Origin: Kingdonia uniflora
Lineage: Eukaryota; Streptophyta; Magnoliopsida; Ranunculales; Circaeasteraceae
Assembly: GCA_014058105.1 (NCBI GenBank)
Contig: JACGCM010002535.1
Location: 434,001 to 498,000 of the forward strand
DNA: 64,000 nucleotides
Direction: 5' to 3'
Made by a program: the position numbers and the translations under genes. Of this stretch, positions 22,501-35,300 are shown piece after piece; the stretch's first letter is position 1, and every line of letters begins with the position of its first letter. A model generated the notes under the pieces. The model ran no database searches, was not told the origin of the DNA, and saw only the letters and a list, made by a program, of their open reading frames with translations.

Positions 22501-23948
22501 TCAATAATACCTCATCATTGGTTACCCTCCCGCCTGGACGTACATCAGTCGGATGCAAATGGGTGTTTACGGTTAAAGAAAATACACATGGAACGGTAAT
22601 CAGGTACAAGGCTCGGTTAGTTGCCAAAGGGTATGCACAGATACATGGTGTTGATTATCAGGAGACGTTTGCTCTTGTGGCCAAGATGAATACTATTCGA
22701 GTCATCTTTTCTATTGCTGCGTCAAAATCTTGGCCCCTTTTTTAGATAGATGTGAAGAATGCCTTTCTGAATGGAATATTGCAGGAAGAGGTCTATATGT
22801 CTCCACCTCCAGGTTTTCGTCCCGCTTCTGCTTCTGGTTTGGTATGTAAGCTAAAAAAGTCTATATATGGGCTTAAGCAGTCTCCTCGTACTTGGACTGG
22901 TACATTTGGTACCGCTATGATTGACTTTGGTTATGTTCCAAGTAGTGCTGACCATTCTTTGTTTCTTCGACATTCTCGTAGGAAGATTGTTGTATTGCTT
23001 GCCTATGTTGACGATATTATTATTACAGAAGATGATATTCAGGGTATTAGTGACCTTAAATCTTACCTTTGTACCCGCTTTCAGGTGAAGGATCTCGGTC
23101 CCTTGCATTATTTCCTTGGGATTGAAGTTGCACGTTCTAGTTCCGGTATTTTCATCTCTCAGAGAAAGTACATTCTTGATCTTCTCGACAGCTTGCGTGT
23201 CGTCCTGCTGATACACCTCTAGAACTGAATCATCGCCTGGCAGACTTTGAGGGGGAGTTATTGGGGGACATTGGGCAGTACCAGCGGCTTCTTGGGAAGC
23301 TCCTCTATCTTTCTCTTACCCATCCTGATATTGCATGTGGTTGGAGTTCTTAGTCAGTTTATGCACAAGCCGCGTCATCCCCATCTCCAGGCACCTATTC
23401 ATGTTCTTCGGTATCTCAAGGGGTGTCCTGGTCGTAGCGTTTTATTTCGAGATCATGGTCATTCTCGAGTCGAAGTTTGGACTGATGCTGACTATGCAGG
23501 TTCATTATCCGATCGTCGCTCCATTTCTGGGTATTGTACCACTATTGGTGGTAATTTGGTTACATGGCGGAGTAAGAAACAAGATGTTGTTTCCAGGTCC
23601 AGTGCAGAAGCCGAGTATAGGACCATGGCTCAAGGTGTTTGTGAGTTAATATGGCTTAAGCGTCTTCTACAAGAGCTTCGGATATCGATCTCTCTTCCTA
23701 TGATGCTTTATTGCGACATCAAATCTGCTATTAGCATTTTGGCTAATCCGGTGCAACATGATCGTACCAGGCATATTGAAGTTGATCGGTACTTTCTGCA
23801 TGAGAAGCTTAAATCTGGACAGATTCAGACTCTCTATGTTTCTACTTCGCAGCATCTTGTAGATTTTCTCACGAAGGCCGTTAGTAGCAGATTATTATTA
23901 GATGTTTTGTCCAAGCTGGGCATGTGCGATATTCATGCTCCAGCTTGA
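19509..23948 (+). pseudogene. Copia 1 gag-pol polyprotein (broken)
   Basis: Gag begins at ATG 19509; frameshifts and a stop at 19736 break it. The gag_3 core (LLDGLNYVRWAQSVKLF, VYSQRENNARIFQLSNEIRN) is followed by a CCHC knuckle whose CDYCGK is followed by TAG. Protease: PWIVDSGATNNMTG at 20680-20718. Integrase: HHRLGH..CETCELAKH, then IVHSDIWGP and SDQGGDF, with a frameshift near 21495 before TPQQNGKSERK. Reverse transcriptase: KWVFTVKENTHG, a TAG where the family has Gln just before IDVKNAFLNGIL (22743), and LAYVDDIIIT. RNase H: WTDADYAGSLSDRRSISGYC and SSAEAEYRTMA, ending at 23948. With roughly half a dozen lesions it is inactive but structurally complete. Confidence 0.93.
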
Positions 23949-23955
23949 GGGGGAG
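23944..23955 (+). other. Copia 1 polypurine tract
   Basis: TTGAGGGGGAG immediately before the 3' LTR, overlapping the end of the RNase H reading frame. Confidence 0.85.
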
Positions 23956-24104
23956 TATTAGCAAGGCTATTTTATGTTATTTTAGTCCCACATTGGTTAT
24001 TCATAGAAGTAGTTTACTATCTCTCTCCTATATATAGAAGGTATGATGTAACCTAAATAATCAATTCAATAATAATATTTTTCTCTCTCTAATCTATTTT
24101 TACA
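23956..24104 (+). repeat. Copia 1 3' LTR
   Basis: 149 bases, from TATTAGCAAGGC to CTATTTTTACA; differs from the 5' LTR at a few bases and a short indel in the T-rich end. Confidence 0.93.
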
Positions 24105-24109
24105 GTTAC

Positions 24110-26220
24110 TGGTACGAGTGCTGACGTTTATACAAAATCTAGATTTATTACTTTATTTAGTCTACTAAGATGGCCTAGGCACGGCTTCTATTTATGCTTT
24201 TCACCTAGACCAGTTTTGATTTTGACAAGTCAAAGCAAAATGTATGTACATGAAAAAACCATTGCTCCCCATAAGTGACGGGTGGGTATTTGAACAGAGT
24301 CTAGAGGCAAGAACCATGGAGATAATCTTGTAAGTGGTTGATATTTCAAACCATAGTCAGCTACTTAGCTTACAGAATCTTAGGAGTAGCTTAATAAGAT
24401 AAAAAGGTGCCATTGGACCAACTACCATCTCCTCATCATTTCCCACCTAGCCCCTAGAGATAGAATGTATTGTTATCACCCTCTTCAAGAGGGCTTAATC
24501 AAGTATAGACTACGTATACAAAGAAGACATACTAAGCAACCTCTCCTGTACGTTGTACCTTATTTTTCCGAAGATTGAGAAGATGGTATGTGTGACCAAC
24601 ATAGAAGGCTTGGACGAAACTCTTGGTTCCGCAAACCATCGTGATGGGACACCTTTAATAACAATGGTGTCTGGTTGCTGCTTCCCACCCCTTGAAGAAT
24701 ACCCTGCCGAAAAAAAGAAAAACTCTATTGTTCAAGCCATGGTACACGCAACATAACTATTAGCAGCTTCAAGTATCATTTGATACTTCTGATACATAAG
24801 TAGACATCTAATTTTCAGTTTTAATATCTATATGAAAGCAAGAAATTAAACAAAATCAGACTCCACATCTGTAACTGTAGCAGTAGTCCATATTATGCAA
24901 TAAATTAGGCTACTTATATCAAATCAAACTTGAAATACGTCTATCGAGGCAAAGAAAAAACGTGAATGTAGGCTCTAGATGAAGTTTGAGCCTTCCAGCA
25001 ATGATGAGAGAATATTCATCCCAACAAATACCTTTTTTGGTCATTTTAAAATATTGTAGAGGACAATATAGTCAGATCATTCCCAATTTGAAACCACAAG
25101 AACTACCCTACAGAAATGTAAAATTGATGGTGGAATGTGGGAATTTAAAAGACCAGAAGATCACAAGCAGTATCATATAGTTAGGACTCCCCGCCTAACT
25201 ATCCCCCAACACCACATACCCTTTCTCTATGACGTTTGCATTCAACATCTCAATCTCTCTCCCACTCTCACTCACACATCTCTTCCCCACACTCAGATCT
25301 TGATAAAATCCCATAAGAATTTTGCTTTTCCCTCCCGACGGTTTTCTATCAAATCGATTTTTTTTAGAATCAATGACAACATTTCTCTCAATCGTACAGA
25401 TTTTGCTCTCCATCTTTATTGCTCATCAATTTTCTCCATTAAACCAATGATTAAAATTTACATCATATCCATCAAACGTGGGTTTCCTTGAACAAATTAA
25501 TCTACAATTGTTTTTTTCAGTTTGGCAGAATTTTTGAAGACGTTAGCAGGTATAGTTGAGTGGAACTTTATCACATTTGTCTACATTTAATGATAGTTGG
25601 CCTTTCTATTAGGAATTTTTAATTTTTTTTTAGAGCTTTCTCATGGATTTTGCTTTTGTGTTTTTGAAGGAAAATAGATATTAATGAGTCTAGGTTCCTA
25701 CAAAATTAACCCCTATTATTAATGTCCTTAATGTCCTCTGACCAGATGGTTGATTGGGTAATATATAGTATAAGTAATATGTAAATTTAAATTCCTAACA
25801 TGGTTTTGCTTATAAAAGAAAAGTAAGAGAAATTTAAAGAGGAATAGAAACTCAAAAAATTTCAAAGTATTTGTAAGATGGGAAAATCACTTGGTTGTAT
25901 TTGGTATGCGGACAAGCTTAGTTTTACAGTTTTGCATAGGATGATACTTCTATTGTCGAGTTAGATGGTTAAGTCTAACGTGATATTTATGATGATAAGT
26001 AAGAGACGAAAGAGGAGGAAGAAGTAGAGGATTTGGAGATGGAAAAATTAACGGAGGAGATAGCGATAATGCTGATGAAAATTAAGAGGGATTGGGTGAA
26101 GAGATAATTGAGTTCTTGAGTTACAAAGACTTGACCAGGGAATTTCACAGACTTGCCCTGGAAGTTCCTCTTATCTCTTCTAGGCTCCGGTCTAGAGATT
26201 GACAACAACATATAGAAAGA
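24110..26220. other. No gene recognised
   Basis: AT-rich sequence continuing the site into which copia 1 inserted. Short open frames (for example 24553-24756 and 25135-25491) show no recognisable motif and no splice context. Confidence 0.45.
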
Positions 26221-27799
26221 ATGAGCTCTAAAATTGGGAATTGGCATAATAGATTCCTTTTTGGAGGAGGAAGGCTCCAGTTGGTTCAGGTTGGTCTTCA
26301 AAATATCTTAGTCTATTTGATGGGCATATGGAAGCTACCTCAATATGTTCTTGACAAGATTGACAAGAAGCTAGGGTTTGACAACTCAATCAATAATAAT
26401 CACTCAAGAATTAAATTCTCTCGTTTATTTCATCTTCAAAAAATAGTTATTTAGTAAAGAGAAAATCCTAAAGTTTTATAAGGAGATGTCTCTCAGACAT
26501 GCTTTCAGAATTTCTGCTCAAGAAGATAACTCTTCGGTTATATGGATCAATAACAACTTGTACAGAAAAAGGAATTTCTAGACAACTAAGACCCCACTCA
26601 TTGTTCTTGGTCATCAAAGAATATCCTCCTAAATCAAGATTGGCAGCTAGAGATATGGTTCTTCATCTCATTGGTGATGGTAAGAAGACCTCATTCTGGA
26701 AGGAAAGTAGTATTCTCATGGACCAGTTTAGGCAAAGCTAAGGTATGACTCATTTCTTTACTTGAATGCTCCTGTTTGCAAGTTTGTGAAAGACTAAAAA
26801 AAGGAAATACCTCAGCATATAAGGAATTCTTTGGGAAAGGACCTGTTTGAGGAGATCAAGAAGATGGAAATTATGCCCAACTCCCTGATGAAGTTGTGTG
26901 GGCCCCCTCAGGAGATGGTAACCTCACTGACTCTTCTGCACACGAGTATTTGAGACCTAAGAGGAACATAGTGCCAAGGGAAAGTCTGTGTTTGAACAAG
27001 AATGCTGCTCTAGAAGTAAGCTCACTTGCTGGAAAACTCTAAAAAGACTTCTGTTGACTCAAGATAGATTGGTTCAAAGGAAGGTGCTACCTGATTCTTA
27101 TTGCCCAATTTTTGGTTATGCTGGAGAAAGTGTTGAGCATTTCTTCATGCAGTGTGTGGTTTACAATGATATTTGGACTTCAATTCTCATGGTAAGCAAT
27201 TTTTACAGGTCTACTAGGGACTATTGAAGTGAAGTAATTGGTTAAGTAGATTAAACAAAGAAGTGAAGTAATTGGTTAAGTAGATTAAACAAAGAAGTGA
27301 AGAAACAAATCCTTTGGGTTGCTTTAATGCTATGATATATCACATCAAGCACTTCAGGAATGAGAGTGTCTTTAGGGACAAAAAACTGAAACCTTAAATC
27401 TGTGAAAACTACCACCATTATGGAGACAATGAGGCTACTTTTAGTGTGAGTAGTCTCTTGACATCCCCAACAACATTTTATGCGGGGTTTGGGAATTCGG
27501 ACTTAAGTTCAAGGAGAAAATATGAAAGCATTATTTGTCGATTCCACCTCCCGCAACAAGTCTTCTTAATACTGATGGCTCACTCTCAAACTATGGAGGA
27601 TATGGTGGGGTTTATTAGAGAGCACAGAGATGAATGTATTGTTGCTTATGCTAGTAAAGAGAAGCCTATATCAGTTACATACCATCTCATAAAGGCCATT
27701 TGCAGAGGACGGAGTATTGCCCTTGATCAAGGTACTACCAAGATAATTGTCAACACTGACTCAGCTCGGATGTTTAGCTATGTTAAGCACAAGGCTTAA
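26221..27799 (+). pseudogene. L1-type LINE, 3' part (broken)
   Basis: Fragments in the order expected for a plant L1 ORF2 C-terminus. First the end of reverse transcriptase (KIGNWHNRFLFGGGRLQLVQ, LPQYVLDKI; 26233-26370). Then a linker with KSRLAARDMVLHLIGDGKKT and SFWKE. Next the zinc-binding zf-RVT domain (LLLTQDRLVQRKVLPDSYCP, GYAGESVEHFFMQC; 27050-27170). Last an RNase H domain (NTDGSLSNYGGYGGVY, then AYASKEKP and IIVNTDSARM; 27570-27790), with a frameshift near 27610. The endonuclease and most of the polymerase are absent, as in a 5'-truncated insertion. I see no poly-A tail or target duplication. Confidence 0.78.
27228..27305. repeat. 34-base tandem duplication in the LINE
   Basis: AGTGAAGTAATTGGTTAAGT followed by AGATTAAACAAAGA occurs twice in a row, with the start of a third copy. 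Confidence 0.85.
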
Positions 27800-28704
27800 A
27801 GAGGCGGAGGCGGAGGCGGAGGAGATCATGCCTTAGAGAGGCAAACGCGGTGTGAGATGTAAGCCTCACTTTTTTGCTTAAATTCTAATGAACAAAATCC
27901 AAATTAATCATACAAAATCATAATAAATAGGCACACTCTATATAATTAAACACACGTGCAAATCATGAATATCGATCATTGGATCCTAAGAATTACCTTA
28001 GCCAGCATTATCATGACTTCTTCCTGACTGTTCAAGTCATCAAGGCTAAGAAGCCACCAAAATTAGGATAAGAAGCTAGGAGAACCGGATGGAACTCGAT
28101 TTCGTTGAGAATTGAGATCACAATCTTATTATAAGTGAAAGAGAAAAGCTAAGCTCAAATAATAAAACTTAATCTCTAAGAGAAAACCCTAAAAGCAAGA
28201 CCCAAATGGTGGTTTTTAGTGATATCAAAGACCCTTGGGGTCTTTTTGGGAAGAAAATAGAGAGTAAAAGAAACGATGAAGAAAAAGATAACCTTTCTTT
28301 CGCCTGTGTACGCCTTCAACATGCGCCAAAAGTGTGCCTTCAATATGCCTCCAATAGCCTTAAATGATACAAGGCTATATCTGCATTAAGCCTCATAATT
28401 GGATGTAAGGCTAAAGACTCAGTTCGGAACACCTCAAAATGGTGTGAGAAAGGCCTTATTCGGCCCCAGCGTGTATTTTCTAATCTATGATTAATCATAT
28501 GCTAAACCACCCCCTTGGAGATGCGGAGGCATGTTGAAGACTATCAAAACTATAATTGGAAGATTCGAAGAGTTTTTTATCTATCATGCATTCCATGAGT
28601 GCAACCAAGGAGCAGAATTCCTATCCACGTAGAAGGGAAAGTGCATTTTCCCCTAGCACCCTTCCACCCGATGTAACATGGGCTTTCCATATTCTTTAAA
28701 AAAA
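27800..28704. other. No gene recognised
   Basis: Starts with a short GGAGGC triplet repeat (27802-27822). The rest shows no convincing coding frame, TIR or LTR. Confidence 0.4.
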
Positions 28705-29047
28705 TTGTGTCCTAACGTGTCGGACACTCCAATGGGTTTTTGTTTGCTTATTTCATCAACTTTTTTACATAACTTTTAGAAATTTTCCATTTCTTAGGCA
28801 TGTTATTCAACCTTACAAACTACTATCATTGTTGTATGTTTATTATCATTTGTAAATTAAGCCATGAGTAATATCATAATGTATAATATCATAATGCATC
28901 CACATATGATAAGACACAATACAAGAAATGTGAAGAAAGATACTACCATTTTAGGTATAAGGCCGTGTTTGTGTTTTCACTTATTTTGAAGTCATTGTGT
29001 CCGCGTTTTCAGTTACTTTGAAGCCGTCATGTCCAACACCTTGTACC

Positions 29048-29482
29048 CAGGGGCGGAGGCAGGATTTCATGTTTGGGGGGTGAAGGTAATGTAATGAATT
29101 ATTTTAAGGTATCCGGGGGGTTTGCCCAAAAACAATTTGGGCATTTAACGGTATTTTAAGCATAAAAGTCAATCAAATATAGCATTATATTTGACTAGCA
29201 AATTATCCGAATTCACTTCTCTCGTAAAAAAAAATCTAAACTTTTTGCGACGTAAGGTGAAAAAAACATCAAAATAAGGTTATAATTTGATGATATCAAG
29301 AATTGAACCTTAGACTTTTGTATTAAGAGCTCCACACTTTATTGATTGAGCTAACTTTCTTTGATGTCAGTGGGACAAAGAAAAATGCACATACTTTATT
29401 TTTCTTTCTTTAAGACTACCTATATATATATATATATATAGGCATTTTTTAGGCGAACCCCCACCCCCCTAAATCCACCCCT
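29048..29482 (+). mobile_element. hAT-type MITE with a tRNA-like core
   Basis: 435 bases beginning CAGGGGCGGAGGCAGGA and ending AAATCCACCCCT (reverse complement AGGGGTGGATTTAGG). Flanked by a perfect 8-base duplication CTTGTACC (29040-29047 and 29483-29490). An (AT)n tract lies at 29420-29440. No transposase. Confidence 0.85.
29297..29358 (-). other. Degenerate tRNA-like sequence
   Basis: On minus: TTAGCTCAATCAATAAAGTG (A-box-like), about 30 bases later AGGTTCAATTCTTG (B-box-like). Order and spacing match a tRNA T-arm and D-arm region, but stems are not preserved and there is no acceptor end, so this is not a tRNA gene. Confidence 0.45.
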
Positions 29483-29853
29483 CTTGTACCCATGTCCGAC
29501 ACCGACACGCGTACCCGTGTCAATGTTCCTTAGCTCCACTAAACCTTTGTATTGTATGCTAGGGACATTTTGTATGTTAGGAGATAGAATTTTGTTTCTT
29601 GCTTCTAATGTTGATGGTCTCTGGCTTGTGGAACTCTCATAACCTTGTGTATTATTTTTTAGTCTAGTTCATAAAACAAGGGTTCTGCTTTCAACCCCAA
29701 CTTACATTGCCAAAATAAAGATGATTAAGTTCCACATAATATGTTAATTTTTAGAGCAAAGAATCGCTATGGATTAAAGCTCTAATTAATAGGCTCCATC
29801 ATAAAGTTTTTTTTTCCCCGAAGTAATGTGTGATTCTTACAATGCTTTATTTG

Positions 29854-30598
29854 TAGGGATGGCAATGGGGCGGGGGAGCTCATACCATCCCCGCCTCAAA
29901 ACCCATTTAAATTAAACGGGGATCCCCGAATCCGCCTCACCTTACAAAACTTAATCCCAGACCCGCCCCATTTAACTAATGAAACATTTTTTTACAAAAA
30001 AAAAAAAAATGAACCAAGCAACAGAACTACAACTTAAAAAATGTTCTCTTCTCCATGGATCAAAACTCAAAACCAAGCAAAAATAACAAAATTCAACTAT
30101 AGCTACAACAATTAACAATAACAACAACTAGAGCAACAACTACAAACTACAAACTACAACTCATACACGAGAGCGAGAGAGATGAATCGAGATTCCTCAA
30201 TTGTTAGTTCCTTAATCATAATTGTCATTGAGGATAAGAGCATAATCTATTTCGTTGGTTCATCAATCGATATTCTATTGTTTCGGGTTTGTAAATCTTT
30301 TCTTTCTCTGGTTTGGTGTGTTGAGATTCACTAAATTTGAGGAAAAGAAAATTGAGACAGGGATACACAAAGAGATGAATATGGTTTGTTTCAAGGGTAC
30401 TATAGTAAAAATATTTGATGGGATATTAATTAGGGCGGGGCAGGGTGGGGCGGATAACGGATTTGTTATGACCAGTACCAAATCCACCCCCATCCCCGTC
30501 GGATTTTGGGCAGCTCTTACCATACCCACCCCCATACCCGGTAAACTCATCCCAAATTCGCCCCATTCAGGGTGGGGCGGGGAAAATTGCCATCCCTA
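29854..30598. mobile_element. hAT-type MITE, 745 bases
   Basis: Ends TAGGGATGGCAATGGGGCGG and, as reverse complement, TAGGGATGGCAATTTTCCCC. Flanked by a perfect 8-base duplication TTTATTTG (29846-29853 and 30599-30606). Subterminal sequence is GGGGCGGG-rich. No coding capacity. Confidence 0.92.
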
Positions 30599-31015
30599 TT
30601 TATTTGATATATAGGGATTCAAGGAGAAGTGAAATGGGATACTAACCTTTTGAATTTGGGTTCTCAATTATTTCGGCATTGACTGGTTTCAAACCCATCT
30701 ACATTTGTTACATTCTTATCTTTTGGAAATAATATCTAGAGTTATCCGACTAAAAGACTTTTATACAAGCCCATCTTAGTTGGGGGGGGGGGGAAAAAAC
30801 ATTGGTGGCTTATAGTGGTCCGAAGTTCATCAAATTAACAATAATCGCTTGGTGTAGGGTCTGTTATTGGAGAGATAGCGATTGGGGTGAAATCAATTTA
30901 CTATAATGCACCAAAGCAATGAGAACATGTAAAAAGTTCAAGAAGTAGGGCATATGGCCTATATTTCTATCGGGAAACAATTAGTCGCTAAATGTGAGCC
31001 CTCGTAACTACAATT

Positions 31016-31381
31016 TGTTGGAAATACATACAATTAACTATGATCAATAACTTAACATGTAAAGGAGATTATACTAACATTTTCTCCTGCTCTCTGAAAA
31101 TCACATGTTCTTGAGTGGAGTCTTCTCTTAGATTGGCTGCAGACCTCAATGGGATGGTTTTCTATGTTGTAGCCTCCAAGAGGACTTCCTCTCTATTTAA
31201 TCTGATAGGGTTAGAGTGGTCTTCTCATTATACCCTCAAACCCTAATAAAGAGTAACACTAGGTCTCACTTACCTTAACTTGGAATAACAATTGGGCGCA
31301 GCCAATAACACATATACGACCTATTAACATATATGCTCGTGAACTGGAAGAATAGTGCCAGTATAGATGGAAAATCCAACA
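31016..31381 (-). repeat. Copia 2 3' LTR
   Basis: On minus begins TGTTGGATTTTCC and ends GTATGTATTTCCAACA, with canonical TG..CA ends. Confidence 0.92.
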
Positions 31382-31394
31382 ATCTCCCACCCAG
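31382..31394 (-). other. Copia 2 polypurine tract
   Basis: On minus GCTGGGTGGGAGAT precedes the LTR start, a purine-rich tract in the expected place. Confidence 0.75.
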
Positions 31395-32310
31395 CGCTAA
31401 CTCAATTTTAAGAAAAATATTTTTACCCTGATTCACGATTTTTTATGAAAAGCGGATGGCCATCTTTTATTTTTTGAAAACCACCCATGATAATTTGTCG
31501 AAGGCAATGTTACATCGAACTTGACTGTCACTCTACGACTGCAAAGATGGTTAACACGGTTCACGAACAAATTTTGGTCAGGCCTTTGAGCACATGCCTA
31601 ATTCATGTCGTGGACATCAGGCTAGCAACATCAATATCTTTCAAGTGTAATTTCTTTATTGGTGGAGTTTAGCATGTTAATGACAAATGTACACGTTAAT
31701 GATGTGCTGGTACATTTCCATTAGTGTCCAACAACATGTGTTTACTAGACACATGTCATTTTAATACTTAGACAAACCGTCATGCGAAGACCATCGCTCA
31801 TACTGAATGAAGGCCAAAAGATGTGGAGCCTACCTATATCCAGCCCAAGCAAACTTGAGAAACGTTTCAGTATTCTCTAGAGGCACTTGATACTTAGGCA
31901 ACCGTAATGTGATGAAATCACTCGTATCTAAAACTTTATTACAATTGTATAATTTAAACTAAATATGTGCACATGTAATAACTGATCCAAATATAATAAC
32001 AGCTAAATTATCAAAATCAAATCTGAATATCAACCAAAATAATAATCTGGAATAACTCCCACATGGATAAAAAATCCTAATGCAGTGACAGTAAATAAAT
32101 TAATATAAATTAATTACTCCTACATAAAAGAGAGATCCTCAAAAAGACTTTAGCAATCCTATACGCGTAACGTGCCCCCTGAAGGCTGGTATCGGAAGTC
32201 CCTTAATAAGCGGGTCAGCAATCATCTCTAGTGTCGACAAATGAGGAATCTCGATAATTTGTTATTGTATTTTATCAATGACAGCGTAATACTTAATGTC
32301 AATAAACCTG

Positions 32311-35300
32311 TTATCCAGTCACATTGTCATTCTTAACATATTTAACGACTGCCTCATTGTCATAAAATACTCGCAATGGTCTAGAAATCGAATCAACAAC
32401 CTTCAGCTCAGTAATAAACTGTTTGAGCCATACAGCCTGTCGGGAAGCCTCATAACAAGCCACATACTCTGCTTCCATAGTCGAGGAAGCTACAAGATAC
32501 TGTTTGACACTTCTCCACAAGATAGCACCATGAGCAAACATAAAAACATAACGAGAAGTAAACTTCTTGTCATCTTTGTCCCCTGCAAAATCTGAGTCAG
32601 AGTAGCCCAAAAGCATGAGTCATTTGATCTCCTATAAACCAATTTGTGATTTTTAATCCTTTTCAAATAGCGAAGAACTTTCTTGGCTGCCTGGCAGTGA
32701 ATAATAGAAGGGTTCTGTTGGTACCTTCCCAACATCCCAACAACAAAACTGATGTCGAGTTTCATACATATCATGCCATACATGAGACTACCAACAACTG
32801 AAGCATACTCCTTAGCGATGTCTGAAGAAACTGTCTCGTGCGGCATCGTCTTTTTGAAGATATCTCTCTTCACAATAGGGACTTCACCTGCTTTGCAATC
32901 CTGCATGCCATACCTCTTCAAAACTTTATCGATATACGCACTCTGAGATAATGCCAAGTATCCCTATGGTCCTGTCTCGCTCAATCTTGATGCCAAGAAC
33001 ATAATTGGCATCTCCCATATCCTTCATATTAAAATACTGAGATAAGAAGGCTTTCGCCTCCTGAATAAACCAGTCGTCACTGCTAGCGAGTAAAATATCG
33101 TCGACGTACAAAACCATAAATATAAAACGTCTCCCACTCTGTTTGACGTATATACGACGATCCATTTTGCACTCAACAAAACTGTGGTTTGAAACCACCT
33201 CATGAAATTATAGGTACCACTGCCTAGACGCCTGCTTGAGACCGTAGATAAAGCGATTAAACTTGCAAAATAGTCAAACCTTCCCTTCGGTCTCAAAACC
33301 TTCGGGTTGGTGCATATAAATCTCCTTGTTGAGACGTCCATTAAGAAAAGTTGCCTTGACGTCCATCTGATGAAGCTCCAAGTCAAAATGCACCGTAAGA
33401 GCCAAAATATTCTGTAGTGAATCCTTCTTCGAAACTAGTGAGAATATCTCATCAAAGTCAATTCCCAGACGTTGCTTGAAACCCTTCGCAATAAGTCTCG
33501 CTTTGAAACACTCAACCGTGATTTTTTGGCCTTAAAAATCCATTTGCATTCAACTGCCTTAGATCCTTCAGGTAAAGATGTCAACTCCTACACAGAGTTA
33601 TGAGACTTAGAATTCATCTCCTCTGTCATGGCATTACGCCACTGATCTGCAAAACTACTAGCCATAACCGTACTGAAAGATATTGGATCTTCGAAATCAA
33701 ACAAATCCCCTTCAACTGAATAAAGATGGTAATCTGAAGAAATAGTTGAACGCCTCTCTCTAGAGGATCTCCGAGTAGGAGCAAGAGGCTGAACTAGAGG
33801 TGAAATAACAAGAAGCTGAATGGGAGCATGGAGGAAAAAACTGAGTGAGAACCAGTGTTATGACGAAGATTGGAACTGGGTATGGAACCATACTCGTCAC
33901 AATGTTAATATCAGATAAACGTGGAAGCATAGCAGCACTAATCGAAATAACAGTTGGACTCCAAGTTTCAGAACACTCCTCAAAGACCTCTCTATGAATA
34001 ATACTAGTAAAGAGATCTCCTTCCTCTATGAAATAAGCATGAGCACACTCAACAATCTCCAGGGGTCGAGAAGGACAATAAAACCTGAATCCTTTCAATC
34101 TTTTTGGGAAACCAACGAAGAAACAGCTAACAGTCCTTGAATCTAACTTTCCGATATTCGGGTTAAACAGGTTTGCCTCTGCAGGACAACCCCAAACACG
34201 TAAGTGATTAAGACTAGGATTTCTCCTAGTCCAAAGATGATAAGAATTAACAGAAACAGAACGAGAAGGAACTCGATTCTGAATATAGACTGAATAACGC
34301 AAGCACTCTCCCCACAAATTCACAGGTAAATCAGTATGACATAACATGCCACGAAGCATGTTCTGATAAATTTAATTACGGCGTTCACAAACACCATTCT
34401 ACTCTGGTGATCCAGGTGTAGTGTACTGGGCTACAATACCCTGATCCTTTAAATACTAATAGAATGGTCCCGAATGTTGACCGTATTGATCGATCTTACC
34501 ATAATACTCGCCCCCTTGATCTGACCGGACAACCTTGATATTTTGATTTAACTGTTTCTCAACCTCTAACTGGAAAGTCTTGAATACATCAAGTGATTCA
34601 GACTTCTGATAGATGAGGAAAATGTAGGTATAACGAGAGAAATCATCAATGAAAGTGATAAAATATCGATGACCACAATATCTGTATAAATCAGCGGTAA
34701 AAGGTCAGTGTTACAAGTAGATTCAAATTTCCTGATCTTGGTCAATTTTCCACGAATGCAATCGACGGAAGTCTGAAAATCAGAGAAGTCTAAAACCCCA
34801 AGAACCCCAGCTCGAATCATAATCTCTAACCTCTTTCTAGAAATATGTTCTAGTCGTTTGTGTCATAACATCGAAGATTGCTCAGAAACTCTAAAATGTT
34901 AAAAAGTAGATGAAATGTTAGCCTCGGTAAATAAACATAACAGAGATGTCTCAAATGAATGATCAAAAGATAGATGATATAACCCATCAACTAGTAGACC
35001 AAAACCAATAATGGAATCATGCTAAATAATGTCAAAACCACCATGTCTAAAATAAATAAAAAATAGCTGAAAGAGTGCAACCAAGAATTTGAAACTAGAG
35101 ATCGTCTCATCGAAGGAACATAAAAGGTGTCTGCCAAATCTAAAGTAATACCCGTGTCTAAAATCAAGCGAAAAGTGTTAGCGAACTCAATAGGAAGGCT
35201 TATAACATCTCCTGAGAAAACTTGATCCTCAGGCCTTGCCGGCCGCGTGCTGATGAACCCCTGTGGAGAATTCGAAATGTGAATAGTTGCCCCAGAATCT

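Larger units (their letters stand above)
19058..24104 (+). mobile_element. Ty1/copia retrotransposon 1
   Basis: Complete element: 147- and 149-base LTRs, primer site, gag-pol and polypurine tract, with a 5-base duplication GTTAC (19053-19057 and 24105-24109). Domain order is gag, protease, integrase, reverse transcriptase, RNase H, which defines Ty1/copia. The two LTRs are about 95% identical by eye, so insertion is not very recent. Both LTRs start TATTAG instead of the usual TG. Coding regions carry a handful of stops and frameshifts. Confidence 0.95.
28705..29527 (-). mobile_element. Old MITE-like repeat, copy B (interrupted)
   Basis: Inverted relative to copy A (13533-15035). Read on minus it starts ACATTGACACGGGTACGCG and runs through AAAACGCGGACAC, GGCCTTATACC and TGATAGTAGTTTGTAAGG to CCCATTGGAGTGTCCGACAC. 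It is interrupted at 29048-29482 by a hAT element, at a different point from the hAT insertion in copy A. The pair allows reconstruction of the uninterrupted repeat. Confidence 0.78.

Noticed and set aside
22851..23216. 121-codon minus-strand ORF
   Set aside because: Antisense shadow of the copia 1 reverse transcriptase frame.
25135..25491. 118-codon plus-strand ORF
   Set aside because: Pyrimidine-rich, low-complexity composition like an untranslated leader; no family motif.
29297..29358. tRNA gene on minus
   Set aside because: Only A- and B-box-like blocks remain; no acceptor stem, anticodon arm or paired T arm, and it lies inside a MITE.
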